A stretch of 64,000 nt of DNA from Larix kaempferi (GCA_027924585.1 BSBM01000092.1:8178001-8242000), one strand, 5' to 3'; positions 1-12,227 are shown, counted from the stretch's first letter. Numbers and translations are program-made. Notes: generated by a model not told the origin, from the sequence alone.

Positions 1-324
1 ATACAAAATGTGCTCCAAGACTACAGCTCCTTCTCTACCTCCTATGCAAACCTCTCAAACACAAGTGCGCTACTTTCCAAGCAATGCAAGTGTGAGAAAA
101 GTGAGGAGCATCCTCCTCTACTTATACTAGATTTCCCACTGACTTTTTCCCTAATGGTGCCGACCTCTCCCAAGAGAGTCTAATAACCCCTAATTAATTA
201 ACTCAGGGCCGACCCCCACATGGTGGATCTAATAACCCTGGTTACCACAAACCAACAAAGGAATAAACATCTCCGGAATAATAAAGTACAAATATAATAT
301 TCTTAGAAGTTACAATATTCAACA
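1..324 (-). mobile_element. Copia element, 3' LTR (cut by the window edge)
   Basis: This stretch matches 10,130-10,488 almost base for base, apart from a deletion of about 45 bp near position 270. The two are the LTRs of one minus-strand Copia element. The inner boundary is at 324, where the minus strand reads a purine run followed by TGTTGAATATTG. The rest of this LTR and the left target duplication lie outside the window. Confidence 0.9.
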
Positions 325-336
325 CTCCCCCTTAAC
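325..336 (-). other. Copia polypurine tract
   Basis: On the minus strand this reads GTTAAGGGGGAG, directly before the TG that opens the 3' LTR. This is where the plus-strand primer of reverse transcription is expected. Confidence 0.85.
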
Positions 337-580
337 GAGAAGGATATTATAACAACATCTGCAGGAGCAAGGAGTCATCAACTACATCATACATGATACA
401 TCTATAAATCATCGGAAGCTTTCTTCAATACATCATCATCAGTAACTCAAGCAGTTACTGGAACATCAGCATCATTAGTATTGAGTCTTCATCTTCTGCA
501 ACATCTGGATCATCATCTCGATCTACAGCATCTGGATCATCATCTCGACATACTCTGCAATACACACGATCATATTACGG

Positions 581-911
581 GATGATCAATCTCACTCTCT
601 TTAGGACATAGGTCCATGGATGATACAATCCAGATCAAGTTCTAGGATGATCAATCCTTATCACTTTAAGACAAGTCTCATGTCTAGGGACGATGCAATC
701 CCGATCAACTTCCAAGAGGATCATTCCTTATCACTTTAAGACAAGTCTCATGTCTAGGGACGATGCAATCCCGATCAACTTCCAAGAGGATCATTCCTTA
801 TCACTTTAAGACAAGTCTCATGTCTAGGGATGATGCAATCCTGATCAACTTCCAGGAGGATCATTCCTTATCACTTTAAGACAAGTCTCATGTCTAGGGA
901 CGATGCAATCC
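581..911. repeat. 70-bp tandem repeat in the Copia 3' region
   Basis: A 70-bp unit restarts at 651, 721, 791 and 861 (anchor TCATTCCTTATCAC or a one-base variant), with a diverged partial copy from about 581. Each unit contains GACGATGCAATCC or a close variant. The array lies between the end of pol and the 3' LTR. Confidence 0.9.
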
Positions 912-919
912 CATCACGT

Positions 920-1170
920 ACATTTTGAACCAAAGTTCATGGATGATGCAGTCCTCTCACGTACCTTTTGAACCAACTGTTCACGGACGATGCAGTCCTC
1001 TCACGTACCTTTTGAACCAAGGTCCAAGGATGATGCAGTCCTATCACGTACCTTTTGAACCAACTGTTCATGGACGATGCGGTCCTCTCACGTACCTTTT
1101 GAACCAACTATTCACAGACGATGCAGTCCTCTCACGTACCTTTTGAACCGAGGTCCAGGGACGATGCAGT
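920..1170. repeat. 44-bp tandem repeat in the Copia 3' region
   Basis: The core GATGCAGTCC recurs at 945, 989, 1032, 1076, 1120 and 1163, a period of 43-44 bp. Each unit includes CACGTACCTTTTGAACC. The open frames running through it are by-products of the repeat rather than genes. Confidence 0.9.
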
Positions 1171-1179
1171 CCTATCTTT

Positions 1180-1740
1180 CAATTCTCGGAGACATCTGTC
1201 TACGAATCAATTCTGGGACCGGAGTCCGAGGAAGATACAATCCCCACCTGTCCACTCAGGACTTTATTTTCGGAGACATCTGTCTACGGATCAATCTTGG
1301 GACCGAAGTCCGAGGAAGATACAATCCCCACCTATCCATTCAGGACTTCATTCTCAAAGACAACTGTCTACGGATCAATTCTGGGACCTAAGTCCGGGGA
1401 AGATACAATCCCCACCTGTCCACTCAGGACTTCATTCTCGAAGACAACTGTCTATGGATAAATTCTGGGACCAAAGTCTGGGGAAGATACAATCCCCACC
1501 TGTCCACTCAGGACTTCATTCTCCAAGACAACTGTCTATAGATCAATTATGGGACCAAATTCCGGGGAAGATACAATCCCCACCTGTCCACTCAGGACTT
1601 CATTCTTGAATACAACTGTCTACAGATCCTTTTAGAACATGTGTTCGAGGATGATGCAATCCCTCTTCTTTCTCAGAGACATATGTCTACGGGTCCTTTT
1701 AGAACATATGTTCAAGGATGATGTAATCCCCACAGTATCC
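1180..1740. repeat. 84-bp and 60-bp tandem repeats in the Copia 3' region
   Basis: An 84-bp unit recurs with GAAGATACAATCCCCACC at 1231, 1315, 1399, 1483 and 1567. Two copies of a shorter unit of about 60 bp follow (1,625-1,740), carrying GATGATGCAATCC or GATGATGTAATCC. No gene is supported in the frames crossing it. Confidence 0.88.
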
Positions 1741-2065
1741 TCATCAACACAAGTATCATTAGTACATCATCAGTACAAGTACATATATCATCAATATGAG
1801 TGTCCTCATCAATACACGTATACATATCATCAATACAAGTATCCTCAACATTAGTACAAGTATCCTAATCAACAATACAAGTATCCTCATCATCAATACA
1901 AGTATCCTCATGTATACATATCATCAATACAAGTATCATCATCAGTATAAGTGCATATATCAGAAATACAAGTAATATAAGTATTCTAAGTATACGTATA
2001 AGTATCCTAAATATAAGTATCCTAAGCATACATATAAATATCTAGGTGTAATAAACAGGTATCCT
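1740..2065. repeat. Short ATCA/CAAGTAT minisatellite
   Basis: Degenerate short units built on CAATACAAGTATCCTCATCA run through this segment, then decay into AAGTATCCTAA variants. It closes the tandem-repeat block that makes up most of the Copia 3' region. Confidence 0.75.
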
Positions 2066-2115
2066 CATCATTGACCTTGCTGTCGATGTGGGCAATCTCA
2101 TCATCAGTGACTATA

Positions 2116-3656
2116 TCACTCCCCCTTTCGAGGAGGGTCCTTTTGAACTACACCAAGCTTGTCTCGGAAATACTCAAATTTCACTCGAGACAGAGGTTTG
2201 GTCAATATATCAGCAATTTGTTCCTCAGTGCTCACATACTTGAACTTAATAGCTCCTCTCTGCACCATATCTCGTATATAAAAATATCGTATCTCTATGT
2301 GTTTTGACTTATCGTGGAACACTGGATTTTCTGTCATCTTAATACAACTTTGATTGTCACACATGATCACAGTGGGATCCATTTCTAAGTCAAACACTCC
2401 AGATAATAGTTTCCGAAGCCACACTGCTTCACATCTAGCAGAGCAGGCTGCTATATATTATGCTTCAATAGTACTGAGAGCCACACTAGATTGTTTCTTG
2501 TTGAACCATGATATCATGGCAGATACAAGACCATAACATCTACCTGATGTACTCTTCCTGTCTGAAACACTTCCTGCCCAATCAGAATCTGAGTAACCAA
2601 GTAATCTAAGTTCATGATTTCCAAGATAATATAGACCAAAATCTAATGTACCCTTTAGATACCTCATCACATGCTTTGCAGCTATTAAGTGAACCTTTCT
2701 AGGTTCTACTAGATACTGACTCAAGGTATTAACAACAAAGCATATGTCTAGTCTGGTATTTGTTAAATACATCAATGACCCAATGATTTGTCTATATAGA
2801 GTCACATCCACTAATTCTGATGAGTCGTCAACTAATAACTTCAAGTTGGAGTCCATGGGAGTGGCCATGGCTTTACACTCCAACATATCGAATCTTTTCA
2901 GAATATCCACAGCATACTTACCTTGATTTAGAAAGATTCCTTTTGGTTCTTGCCATACTTCTACACCTAGGAAGTAGTGCATTAATCCGAGATCTTTCAT
3001 CTCGAATTCTGAAGAAATCTTCTTCTTGCATTCGACAATTTGTTTCCCATTTCCAGTTAGAAATAGATCATCTACATACAACAATAGTATAACAGGTTCA
3101 TCATCCATAAATTTGAGATAAAGATTAGGGTCAGCTTTACTCTTGGTAAAGCCCATGCTTGTTAAGAAATTGTCAATCCTTCCGTACCAAGCTCCGGGAG
3201 CTTGCTTCAATCCATATAAAGCCTTTTTCAGCTTGCATACATGTGTTCTCCCATCTTTAACCTCAAATCCTTATGGTTGTTCTATGTACACTTCTTCTTC
3301 AATAACACCATTCAGGAAGACTGTTTTAACATCCATCTGGTGTAATTTCCATTTCATCATAGATGCAAGTGCCATGATAGTTCTAATTGAAGTGTACCTA
3401 GCAACTGGTGCAAATGTTTCTTCATAGTCAATTCCCTCTTTCTGAGAGAATCCTCTGGCTACAAATCTTGCCTTATATTTTTCAATGCTACCATATGCAG
3501 CGTGTTTTATCTTGAATATCCATTTGGAAGATACCACACTTTTATCTTTTGGTTTGGGAACTATATCCCAAACATCATTTTTCATTATTGATTGGTATTC
3601 TTCTGTCATTGCTTCTATCCACTCTTTCTTCTGAGCTGCCTCTTCATAGCTAGTAG
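2116..3656 (-). pseudogene. Copia reverse transcriptase-RNase H (broken)
   Basis: This is the C-terminal half of a Ty1/Copia polyprotein. From 3,656 downwards the RT_2 region begins (KKEWIEAM, KWIFKIKH, YKARFVARGF). The catalytic box LLYVDDLFLTG lies near 3,070, and RNase H motifs (YSDSDWAG, KKQSSVALST, HIEIRYFYIRD, ADILTKPL) run to 2,116. RT copies element RNA into DNA and RNase H removes the RNA strand. Two in-frame stops sit where the family normally has Glu: after EVYIEQP (about 3,270) and after STIEA (about 2,457). The frame is otherwise well kept, so the copy is recognisable but dead. Its upstream half is separated from it by the TIR element at 3,665-5,394. Confidence 0.93.
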
Positions 3657-3664
3657 GTTGTTGA

Positions 3665-5394
3665 CACGGGGGGTTCACTAGAGAGGCAATATCATATCAC
3701 GTTCATTCATATTGGGGGTTTGAATACTCTTAAAAACCTCAAAAATATATTGCCCCATATTAAGGGGTCAAAGGGGATTTTTAATTTGACATAGTAATAT
3801 AAATATTGGGGGTTATTTTATTTGGGTGGGCTGAGGAATAACCTCCAAATCGTGGGATGGATTCATACCTCCAAATCATGGGCTCATTTCATACCTATCT
3901 AAAACTTAAGGACCCTCCATTTTTATTTGATATTGCTTATGATCCTAAGTTTTGCATAAATATGATAATAGTGTACCAATGATAATATCAATGGAAGTCT
4001 CTTTGGATTACTGGCCTTGATCCATACTCATTTAATAGCTTATTTAGGCTTGGTTTGAATTGATGTTATATTGTTTTTCATCTTTAAGTTAAGAGATGTA
4101 GCTAATTGGGAGTTCCAGAGTTGAACAATTGTATTGTATTTTCTATAGGCATTCGAGTAAAAGATCTAACTCTTAATTTTTTAGGTTGGGGTTTAGGTGG
4201 GTATTGAGATTCAATTAAACCTTGCTCCATGAATCTTTCTTGGCTCATTAGAACCAAGAAAAGTTAGATCAATCTTTCTTGACCAATTATTTCTTTCAAC
4301 TTTTTGTATTCTTCTTTAACATTTTTGCATTGCTAGTTAGGAATAATTGTTAGATTGAGTTGTATTTGGCACATTCATAATTGTAATTTCAATTCTTATA
4401 TGCAAGGCATCCGTCTTAATATTGTATTGAAATTGACATGAACATAGGTGAAAATCTTAATCCTTATTTACATACCCTATTCGTTATCGTTACCATGAAA
4501 TGGTATCATATAAGTTTCACCATCTGTGTATCTTTATAACTATTCCATGCTTGAAACCTAACAATGGAGATTTTTCCCTTTCTAATAAAGATTAAAAAAA
4601 ACTAGATATAACCCAAGAAAAGGTAACTAAATGTTGATAATTCCCTTGATTGCAAGAATAAATGTAAAGGAAGTGGAGGAAATTCATTGCATCTTGTGAG
4701 TGACCCAATTCCAAGCTATGCACATGATCATATGGTGTTATTGTAAAGTAAGAGAAATTTTGCTATGTTCATTTGGGTTAAAACATCAATGATGTTTTTT
4801 TTATAGGAAGGTTAGGGGAGTCCATCCACGAAAAGGTTTCATTTTTGAATTTTTATGGATTTTAATTTATTAATATTAGAGAAAACATGATCTCTCTATG
4901 ACTATACTTATATTTACATGATATAAAATTGGTAGATTGACAGATTATGGTGTGAAACATCTACAATTCTCATCTTTTCTAACCATTGTACTAAATATTG
5001 GACTATCATCCTTTTACATTCTTTGTTATGTTGATCTCTTGACTAGGTTTCCTTTACGCATTTTCCTTCCCAATACTATTTCTTTAGGTCTTCCACTATC
5101 CAACGCTACAAATTGATCAGTCACCCTTACAATCCTGGTGGGAGTTAGGGATCTTGTATGTTACAACTTGATAATATGATGTAAAGGAGGTATTAAAAAT
5201 GGGTTGCTAAAAATGGATACATCCAATATCTGGTGAAACTAGGGGTTTTCTTAATTGGAAAGGCATATTGGGAGGGGGGTTCAACAATTAAATTTTAGGA
5301 GGAATTTTCCAATATTTAGTGAAATTAGGGATATTCTTTAATATCATGCAAATGATCGTGCTATGTAACAAGTTCACTAAGTGAACCCCCCGTG
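3665..5394. mobile_element. Non-autonomous TIR element, hAT-like, copy A
   Basis: This 1,730-bp insertion is bounded by terminal inverted repeats of about 15 bp (CACGGGGGGTTCACT at both ends). It is flanked by a perfect 8-bp target duplication, GTTGTTGA at 3,657-3,664 and 5,395-5,402. The Copia reading frame lines up across it when one duplicate and the insert are ignored, which confirms the borders. There is no transposase ORF and the interior is AT-rich. An 8-bp duplication is typical of hAT elements, but the termini are not a textbook hAT end, so the family is an inference. Confidence 0.85.
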
Positions 5395-6653
5395 GTTGTT
5401 GATTCACAAGATCACACATCAAAGCCACATATTTGGATACTAGCTTTGGTTTCTTTCTTTCTCTAGTGGAGCCTTTAGGAGCTCCATATTTTTCAGCTCC
5501 TTGAATAATGTCTCTAGCCCATGCTGGCCTTCTTTTTCTAGATAGATTTGTAATGGGGGGTTCTTGTGGTTCTAACATGTCATGGTCCTCTGGTACATCA
5601 TCTTCAGGGATGGGCACAGGTTCTGTGATTCTAGGAGGTGTATCTTCTTCATAGATTTCTTCAACTTGGCACTTCCTATATTTCTTGAGAGCTGCTTCTT
5701 CATCAAATGTTACATCTCTACTTATTTCCATATGATGAAAACCCGGTATGTAGATTCTGAAGGCTTTGGATGATTCAAAATATCCAACAATATTCCCTTC
5801 TTACCAGAAGGATCCAACTTGGTTCTCTTTTCTTTTGGAATGTGAATGTACACTGGACATCCAAATATTTTGAGATGACTTACCTCAGGCTTCTTTCCTG
5901 TGAACACTTCTTCTGGAGTCTTGAATTCAAGAGCACTATGGGATAGTATATTTTGTACATAGACTGCTGTCCTAGCTGCTTCAACCCATAAATACATGGG
6001 TAGATCTTGGTCATGTATCATAGTCTTTACAGCTTCCATGATGGTTCTATTCTTTCTTTCAGCAACCCCATTTTGTTGGGGATTGTAGGGAGTGGTTAGT
6101 TCCCTCTTGATTCCAGCTTTCTTACAAAAGTATTCAAAGTCTTTTGAAGTATATTCTCCGCCATTATATGTTCTGAGAATCTTGATTTTCTTTTCTAAGT
6201 GATTTTCTATCAAGGCCTTGAACTCTTTGAATTTTCCAAAAACTTCATTCTTTCCTTTTAAAAAGTATATCCAAGTCTTCCTTGAATAGTCATCCATGAA
6301 TGTGAGATAGTATTCAAACCCACTTAGGGATGTGGTGGGAATTGGTCCACATACATCTGAATGTATTAACTCCATAATGTTCTTAGTCTTTGTTACACTT
6401 TTTGGAAAAGGGTTCTTGACATTCTTCCATTTTTCACATCCTTTGCATGTGCCATTATGATCAACCTTCAAGTCTGGTAATCCTATGACAACCTTGCTCA
6501 CATAGGGTAGGGCCTTGTAGTTAATGTGAGCAAGCCTTCTATGCCATAGCTCACTGGGGCTAGTGGTTTCATGGACAAGAGCAACTTCTGGGTGACCCTT
6601 GAGTTTGTAAAGACCTCCTTCTTCTTCACCAATAACAATTGTACACGGGGGAT
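5395..6653 (-). pseudogene. Copia integrase (broken)
   Basis: This is the integrase part of the same Copia polyprotein. The GAG-pre-integrase/zinc region starts near 6,560 (LWHRRLAHINYKALPY, then CKGCEKWK). The catalytic core follows, with the first Asp in IHSDVCGPI, the second site in RTYNGGEY, and Glu in NGVAERKNRT. The family norm at the second site is DNGGEY, so the catalytic Asp is replaced by Tyr (codon TAT near 6,172). The C-terminal segment continues as HLKIFGCPVY and then, after a frame change near 5,735, as an acidic linker towards the RT. The enzyme would join element DNA to the host genome; this copy cannot be active. Confidence 0.92.
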
Positions 6654-8446
6654 TCACTAGCAAGGCAATATCATATCATGTCCATTCATATTGGGGGTTT
6701 GAATACTCTTAAAAACCTCAAAAATATATTGCCCTGTATTAGGGGTCAAGGGGGATTTTTAATTTGACATAGTAATATAAATATTGGGGGTTATTTTATT
6801 TGGGTGGGATGAGGAATAACCTCCAAATCATGGGATGGATTCATACCTCCAACTCATGGTCTCAATTCATACCCACCTAAAACTTAAAGACCCTCCATTT
6901 TAATTTGATATTGCTTATGATCCTAAGTTTTGAATAAATATGATAATAGTGTACCAATGATAATATCGATGGAAGTCTCTTTGGATTACTGGCCTTGAGA
7001 AATACTCATTTAATAGATTATTTAGGCTTGGCTTGAATTGATATTATATTGTTTTCATCTTTAAGTTAAGAGATGTAGCTAATTGGGATTTCCGAAGTTG
7101 AACAAGTGTACTGTATTTTTTGTAGGCATTCTAGTAAAATATCTAACTCTTCATTTTTTAGGTTGGGTTTTAGGTGGGTATTGAGATTCAATCAAACCTT
7201 TCTCCATGACAACCAAGAAAAGTGAGATCAATCTTTCTTGGCTCACTAGAACCAAGAAAAGTTATATCAATCATTCTTGACTAATTATTTCTTTCAACTT
7301 TTTGTATTCTTCTTAAACATTTTCACATTACTAGTTATGAATAGTTGTTAGATTGAGTTATATTTGGTACATTCCTAATTGTAATTTCAATTATTTTATG
7401 CAAGGTATCCATCTTAATATTGTATTGGAATTGACATGAACATAGGTGAAAATGTAAATCATTATTTACATACGTATGTGTTATCATTACCATGAAATGG
7501 TATCATATAAGTCTCACCATCTGTGTATCTTTATAACTATTGCATGCTTGAAACCTAATAATGGAGATTTTACCCTCTCTTGTAAAAAAAAACTAGATAT
7601 AACATAAGAAAAGGTAACTAAATGTTGTTACTTCCCTTGATTGCAAGAATAAATGTAGAGGAAGTGGAGGAAATTCATTGCATCTTGTGAATGACCCAAA
7701 TTCAAGCTATACACATGATCATATGGTGTTATTGGAAAGTAAGAGGAATTTTGTTGTGTTCATTTGGGTTCAAACATCAACGATGTTTGTTTTGATAGGA
7801 AGGTAGGGGAGTCCATCCAAGAAAGGATTTCAATTTTGAATTTTTATGGAGTTTAATTTATTAAGATTATAGAAAACATGAGGTCTTTATGGATATACTT
7901 ATATTTTCATGACATAAAATTGGTAGAATGACAGACTGTGGTGTGAAACATATGCAATTCTCATATTTTCTAAGCATTACACTAACTATTGGACTATCAT
8001 GCTTTTATATTCTTTGTTATGTTGATCTCTTGACTGGGTTTCCTTCTACACATTTTCCCTTCCTAGTAATATTTCATTGGGTCTTCCACTATCCAACGCT
8101 ACAAATTGATCAGTCACCATTGTAATCTTGGTGGGAACATTATTAGCATTATACTATTATTTTATTTAGCATCATGTTTGCTTATACTAAGACGTCGTAG
8201 GGATCCTGTTTGTTACAACTTGATAATATGATATAATGGGGATATTAAAAATGGGTTGATAAAAATGGATACATACAATATTTGGTGAAACTAGGGGTTT
8301 TCTTAATTGGAAAGGCATATTGGGAGGGGGGTTCAACAATAAAATTTTAGGAGGAATTTTCCAATATTTAGTAAAATTAGGGATATTCTTTAATATCATG
8401 CGAACGATCGTACTATGTAACAAGTTTACTGAGTGAACCCCCCATG
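6654..8446. mobile_element. Non-autonomous TIR element, hAT-like, copy B
   Basis: This 1,793-bp relative of copy A lies in the same orientation, with ends CACGGGGGATTCACT and, read inward from the right, CATGGGGGGTTCACT. The 8-bp flanks CAATTGTA (6,646-6,653) and CGATTGCA (8,447-8,454) agree at six of eight positions, as expected of an aged target duplication. The Copia frame lines up across it. It differs from copy A mainly by an extra stretch of about 60 bp at 8,134-8,198. No transposase is encoded. Confidence 0.85.
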
Positions 8447-8895
8447 CGATTGCATCCTCAATTGATTTTCCTTTGGGCCACATAAGTACTTGTCCATCAA
8501 TAAATGCAATTCTAAAGCCTTTCTTATCTAGAGATGAGATAGAAAGTAGCTTGCTTCACCAATTCCCTTGATGGGATATTGATAATCATCTCCTAGAGAT
8601 ACCTTTTGTGGAGAAGTCTTTTCTTCAAGTCTTGAGAGAGTTTTCTTTTGACCTGTCATGTGCTTTGAAGCACCACTATTAATAAGCCATGTATTTTCTC
8701 CAGGTGACATAGATCCAGAGAGTGCAGAAAATAGGACATATTCTTCTGGATCTTCTTTCTTTACTTTAGATCTTTTCCTTCGAGGCCTTTCCTCTTCTTC
8801 TTCTTCTTCTTCTTCTTCTTCTCCAATATCATCTTCTGCCATATGTGCATGATGTCTCTTGTGAGCAAACTTCTTCTTCTTTGCTAGTAAAGTAC
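8447..8895 (-). pseudogene. Copia protease region (broken)
   Basis: On the minus strand an acidic stretch encoded by a TTC/GAA run (8,796-8,822) leads into the aspartic protease. The active-site segment reads TWLINSGASKHMTG near 8,690. In the family this is normally DSGAS, so the catalytic Asp has become Asn (AAT). The frame shifts between about 8,528 and 8,483 before the segment MWPKGKSIEDA that abuts TIR copy B. The protease would cut the Gag-Pol polyprotein. Confidence 0.88.
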
Positions 8896-9672
8896 AATTT
8901 CTAGCAAAGTGTCCTAGTTAAAGACAATTCTAACATTGGACTGTGGAGAGGTCTCTTTCTGAGTTTGTTCCTTCTCTCCTTTTGAATCTATGAGAGGGTT
9001 GAGACTTTGAGAGTTCTTGTGGTCCACTTTCTTGAAGTAACCATTTCTTCCTCTTTTGGTGTGTGTAGCCAAGGCTTGGTCATCCTCCTTAAGAAGGGCT
9101 ACTCTATTGGATACCCTAGCTTCTTCTTGGACACAATCCTCCCATACTACATCAAACTTCATACTTTCTTTTCTGGCACACATAGTTTGTATAAATGACT
9201 CCCAAGGTTTAGTGAGACCATTTAGAGCACTCATCACAAGTTCATCTTCATCAAGAGTATCTCCAATGGCATCTAGTTGTTCCTTGATTTGGGAAACCCT
9301 TGAGAAGTAGTCTTGAATGGATTCTCCTTTGTGCATCTTGGTACTCTTTAACTGAGCTCTTAGGTTCATCTTCCTATTGATGTTCCTCCCTTCATACATT
9401 CTTCCTAGGGCATCATACATTTCATTTGGGGTCTTCTTGGATGCCACTTGGGGAATCAAGTGGTCCTTGATAGAATCAGTAATGATTCTCTTTGCCCTAA
9501 TTAGATCCTTCCTATGCTTTTATTTGGCTTCATCTTCAGCAGGTTCTGCAACTTCATCCTTGATATATTGAGCAAGATCATTCTCTTCAAGAATGAGACC
9601 AATTCTGTATTTCCATGCCCGAAAATTCTCTATACCTTCTAGCTTGTCTTCAAGCTTAATGCTTGGAGCCAT
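8894..9672 (-). pseudogene. Copia gag (broken)
   Basis: The likely start is the Met at 9,672 (MAPSIKLEDKLEGIENFRAW). The Copia-type UBN2/gag region follows, with IPQVASKKTPNEMYDALGRM, LRAQLKSTKMHKGESIQDYF and LDEDELVMSALNGL. A CCHC zinc knuckle lies at 8,894-8,935 but in a shifted frame with two stops inside it. There is also a stop at about 9,520. Gag would form the virus-like particle and bind element RNA. An ORF extending upstream to 9,819 also exists, but Met 9,672 fits the family start better. Confidence 0.9.
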
Positions 9673-9977
9673 CTTCTCTTGGGGGAGTCCAAGAGATAGA
9701 GTAACACTTACCAGGAGATGTGCTTCTTCAACCTTTTGCTTTCTAGATCTACAACAGAATTTATGGTTTATTGCACTTTTGGTCAAACTAGGATTTGACT
9801 TTCCCGAAGTTTTACCCAACCAAAAATCTCAATCTAGGGCTCAAAACTTTGATTTTGAGAAGGGCTATTCAGCCATCCAACCAGAATAAAAAAAATAATA
9901 ACTTTTGCAGAAACCCAAATTTTGGGAGAGAGAGAGAAAGATAATTTTGCCTTATGAAAGATGTTATATTCAGGCTA

Positions 9978-9989
9978 GCTCTGATATCA
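9978..9989 (-). other. Copia primer-binding site
   Basis: The minus strand reads TGATATCAGAGC immediately next to the LTR. It differs by one base from TGGTATCAGAGC, the complement of the 3' end of plant initiator Met-tRNA. Confidence 0.85.
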
Positions 9990-10488
9990 TGTTAAGTTTA
10001 AACTAATTTGACTAGTAAGATCACTGAAAGAACATAATCACAAGATAGACAGAGATTTTACCCTAGGAAACCCTCATGGGGTAGAAAACCCAGCAAAGCT
10101 TTCCTCAATAAGATGATCAACCAAAATACAAGATGTGTTCTAAAACTAGAGCTCCTTCTCTACCTCCTATGCAGGCCTCTCAAACACAAGTGCACTACTT
10201 TCCAAGCTATGCAAGTGTGAGATACGTGAGGAGCATCCTCCTATACTTATACTAGATTTTCGACTGACTTTTTCCCTAATGGGGCCAACCTCTCCCAGGA
10301 GAGTCTAATAACCCCTAATTAATTAACTCAGGGTCGACCCCCACATGGTGGATCTAATAACCCTGGTTACCACAATCCAATGGAGGAATAAACATGCGGA
10401 TACATAATAGAATTACCTCGAAGGGATGAAACATCCCCGGAATAATAAAGTACAAATATAATATTCTTAGAAGTTACAATATTCAACA
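9990..10488 (-). mobile_element. Copia element, 5' LTR
   Basis: A 499-bp LTR, on the minus strand beginning TGTTGAAT and ending CTTAACA. The outer edge at 10,488 abuts LINE coding sequence, so the Copia element landed inside the LINE 3' part. The candidate target duplication on this side is ATAAA (10,489-10,493); its partner is outside the window. Confidence 0.92.
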
Positions 10489-12227
10489 ATAAAACATTTA
10501 ATTTTGAGTGGCAGTTTCCATGTCCACATTGAACCAAACCACCAACGCCTATTTCCATCAAAATGAGCTTCCGCAATAGTGTGATATGTTGTGCTAGCAG
10601 TAACCTGTCCCGACAGTTTTTTTTTTCGACCACAACAATGCATCATTTTCATTCGAAAGGAGAATACCATTCAACATTAATCGATGAATATACATATTCC
10701 ATTCCTGAGCCCTGCTACCATGCAAGCCAAAATCAGACGGGATAAGCCAATAAGAGGGACCAACAACATTACGATTAGTTCTTTTGAATTGATTGCTAGT
10801 TATAAAACCCAACTCCTAGAAAAAAGAGTGTAACCCCCTAGAGAACTTGAAATTTGACTTAATCCCCAACATGGGATCCATACCCACAACTACCTGTTTA
10901 CCATCACCTATTTGCCATATCAGAAATCTGCAAATCCATGGAAGAATATTTAGAAAGCCTTTCCAGAAATAAGAATCATTTTGGAAATTACCAACAGGAT
11001 TTCTAAGCCAGGATGACAATTTCCTTTCTGATATACTTAGCCTGCAGAACCTTCGACCAAAGGTTGTCACTCATGAGCCCACGCCAACAACTTTTCATTA
11101 ACAATGCTGAATTGAACCAAAAATTATGTTTGATATTCCACCCACCCCACATTTTTGGCAATGAAAGAGCTTCCCATTTAGCCAAATTATAGCATCCTCC
11201 CTCTAAGTTACCCGCCCACATAAATCTAAACATTAATCTTTTTATGATATGCAGAACTGAAGACGGAATTTGAGCCATCAAGGCCCAATAAACAGGTAGA
11301 CTACTCAGCACTGACTTTAACAAAATAAGTCTGCCACCCAGCGACAAAAACTTCATACACCAAGAATTGATTCTTTTTTCAAACCTCCTAATCAACCATC
11401 TCCAGTCTTGTTTACCATAGCAGTTAGGTTTTATAATAAAACCTAAGTATTTTACCCCATCCTCCAACTTATTACATTTCAAATGAAAAAGATCCAAAAA
11501 CTGTTGATCCAGAGAAGCCTCCTCCCAATTGGTAACAAAAGCCGATTTACTGTGACTAGCTTGCATGCCCGTGGCCTTACAAAACATATCAATCAAAGAA
11601 ACAAATACCCGCCATTCTTCAATTACAGCCAAACCAAACAGAATCAATCACATCATCAACAAAAAGCAAATGTGATATGGAAAGAGGATTTGAGAACGAA
11701 ATACCTCTGATTTTGCCTTCTCTTTTGGCATTGATGATCAATCTACTTAATCCCTCTAACACCAACTAAAAAAGTAAAGGCGACAGGGGAAACCCTTGAC
11801 GAAGACCGCTGAAGCTTCTGAAAAAGGTAGTGGGATTCCCATTGATCAAGACTAAGAAGTTTGTTGTGCAGACACAGGACATGATCCATTTTGTGACTGA
11901 ACAGGGCAATGCAATCTGAATGAGCACAAACTTGAGAAAATCCCAATTAACTTGATCATATGCTTTGACAAGAACAATTTTTAGGACCAATGCTTTTTGT
12001 TTTCTAATCCTGATTGAGTGCAACACTTCCTGTGTAATACCAACAACATCCAGAATTTGTCGATTGTCTAGAAACCCAAACTGTTCCCTAGACATGTATT
12101 CCAAAAGCTTTGGCCAAACTCTATTTGCAATAACTTTCATAACAACTTTATAAGCCAAATGGCAAAGGGCGATTGGCCTAAATTTATCGAAAGTTTTTGG
12201 TTTGCTTGATTTAGGAATCAAGGTCAA
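10489..12227 (-). pseudogene. LINE ORF2, 3' part: reverse transcriptase and zf-RVT region
   Basis: This is the downstream part of a plant L1-type LINE ORF2. The RT fingers and palm begin at the chromovirus border (TLIPKSSKPKTFDKFRPIAL). They continue with VKAYDQVNWDFL, the GLRQGFPLSPLLF box near 11,790, and the catalytic segment HLLFVDDV near 11,650 (family norm FADD). Thumb and connection motifs follow (KYLGFIIKP, LSLGGRLILLKSVLSSLPVY, LPKMWGGWNIK), then a zf-RVT-like end (WKLPLKIKCF) that stops at the Copia LTR. Several stops and frame changes show it is inactive. The enzyme would reverse-transcribe LINE RNA at a nicked target. Confidence 0.92.

Noticed and set aside
925-1620. Overlapping plus-strand ORFs of 70-160 codons
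   Set aside because: They run through tandem DNA repeats and simply translate the repeat unit.
3665-5394. CACTA (En/Spm) identity for the TIR elements
   Set aside because: The ends begin CAC, but the duplication is 8 bp rather than 3 bp and the terminus is CACGGGG.
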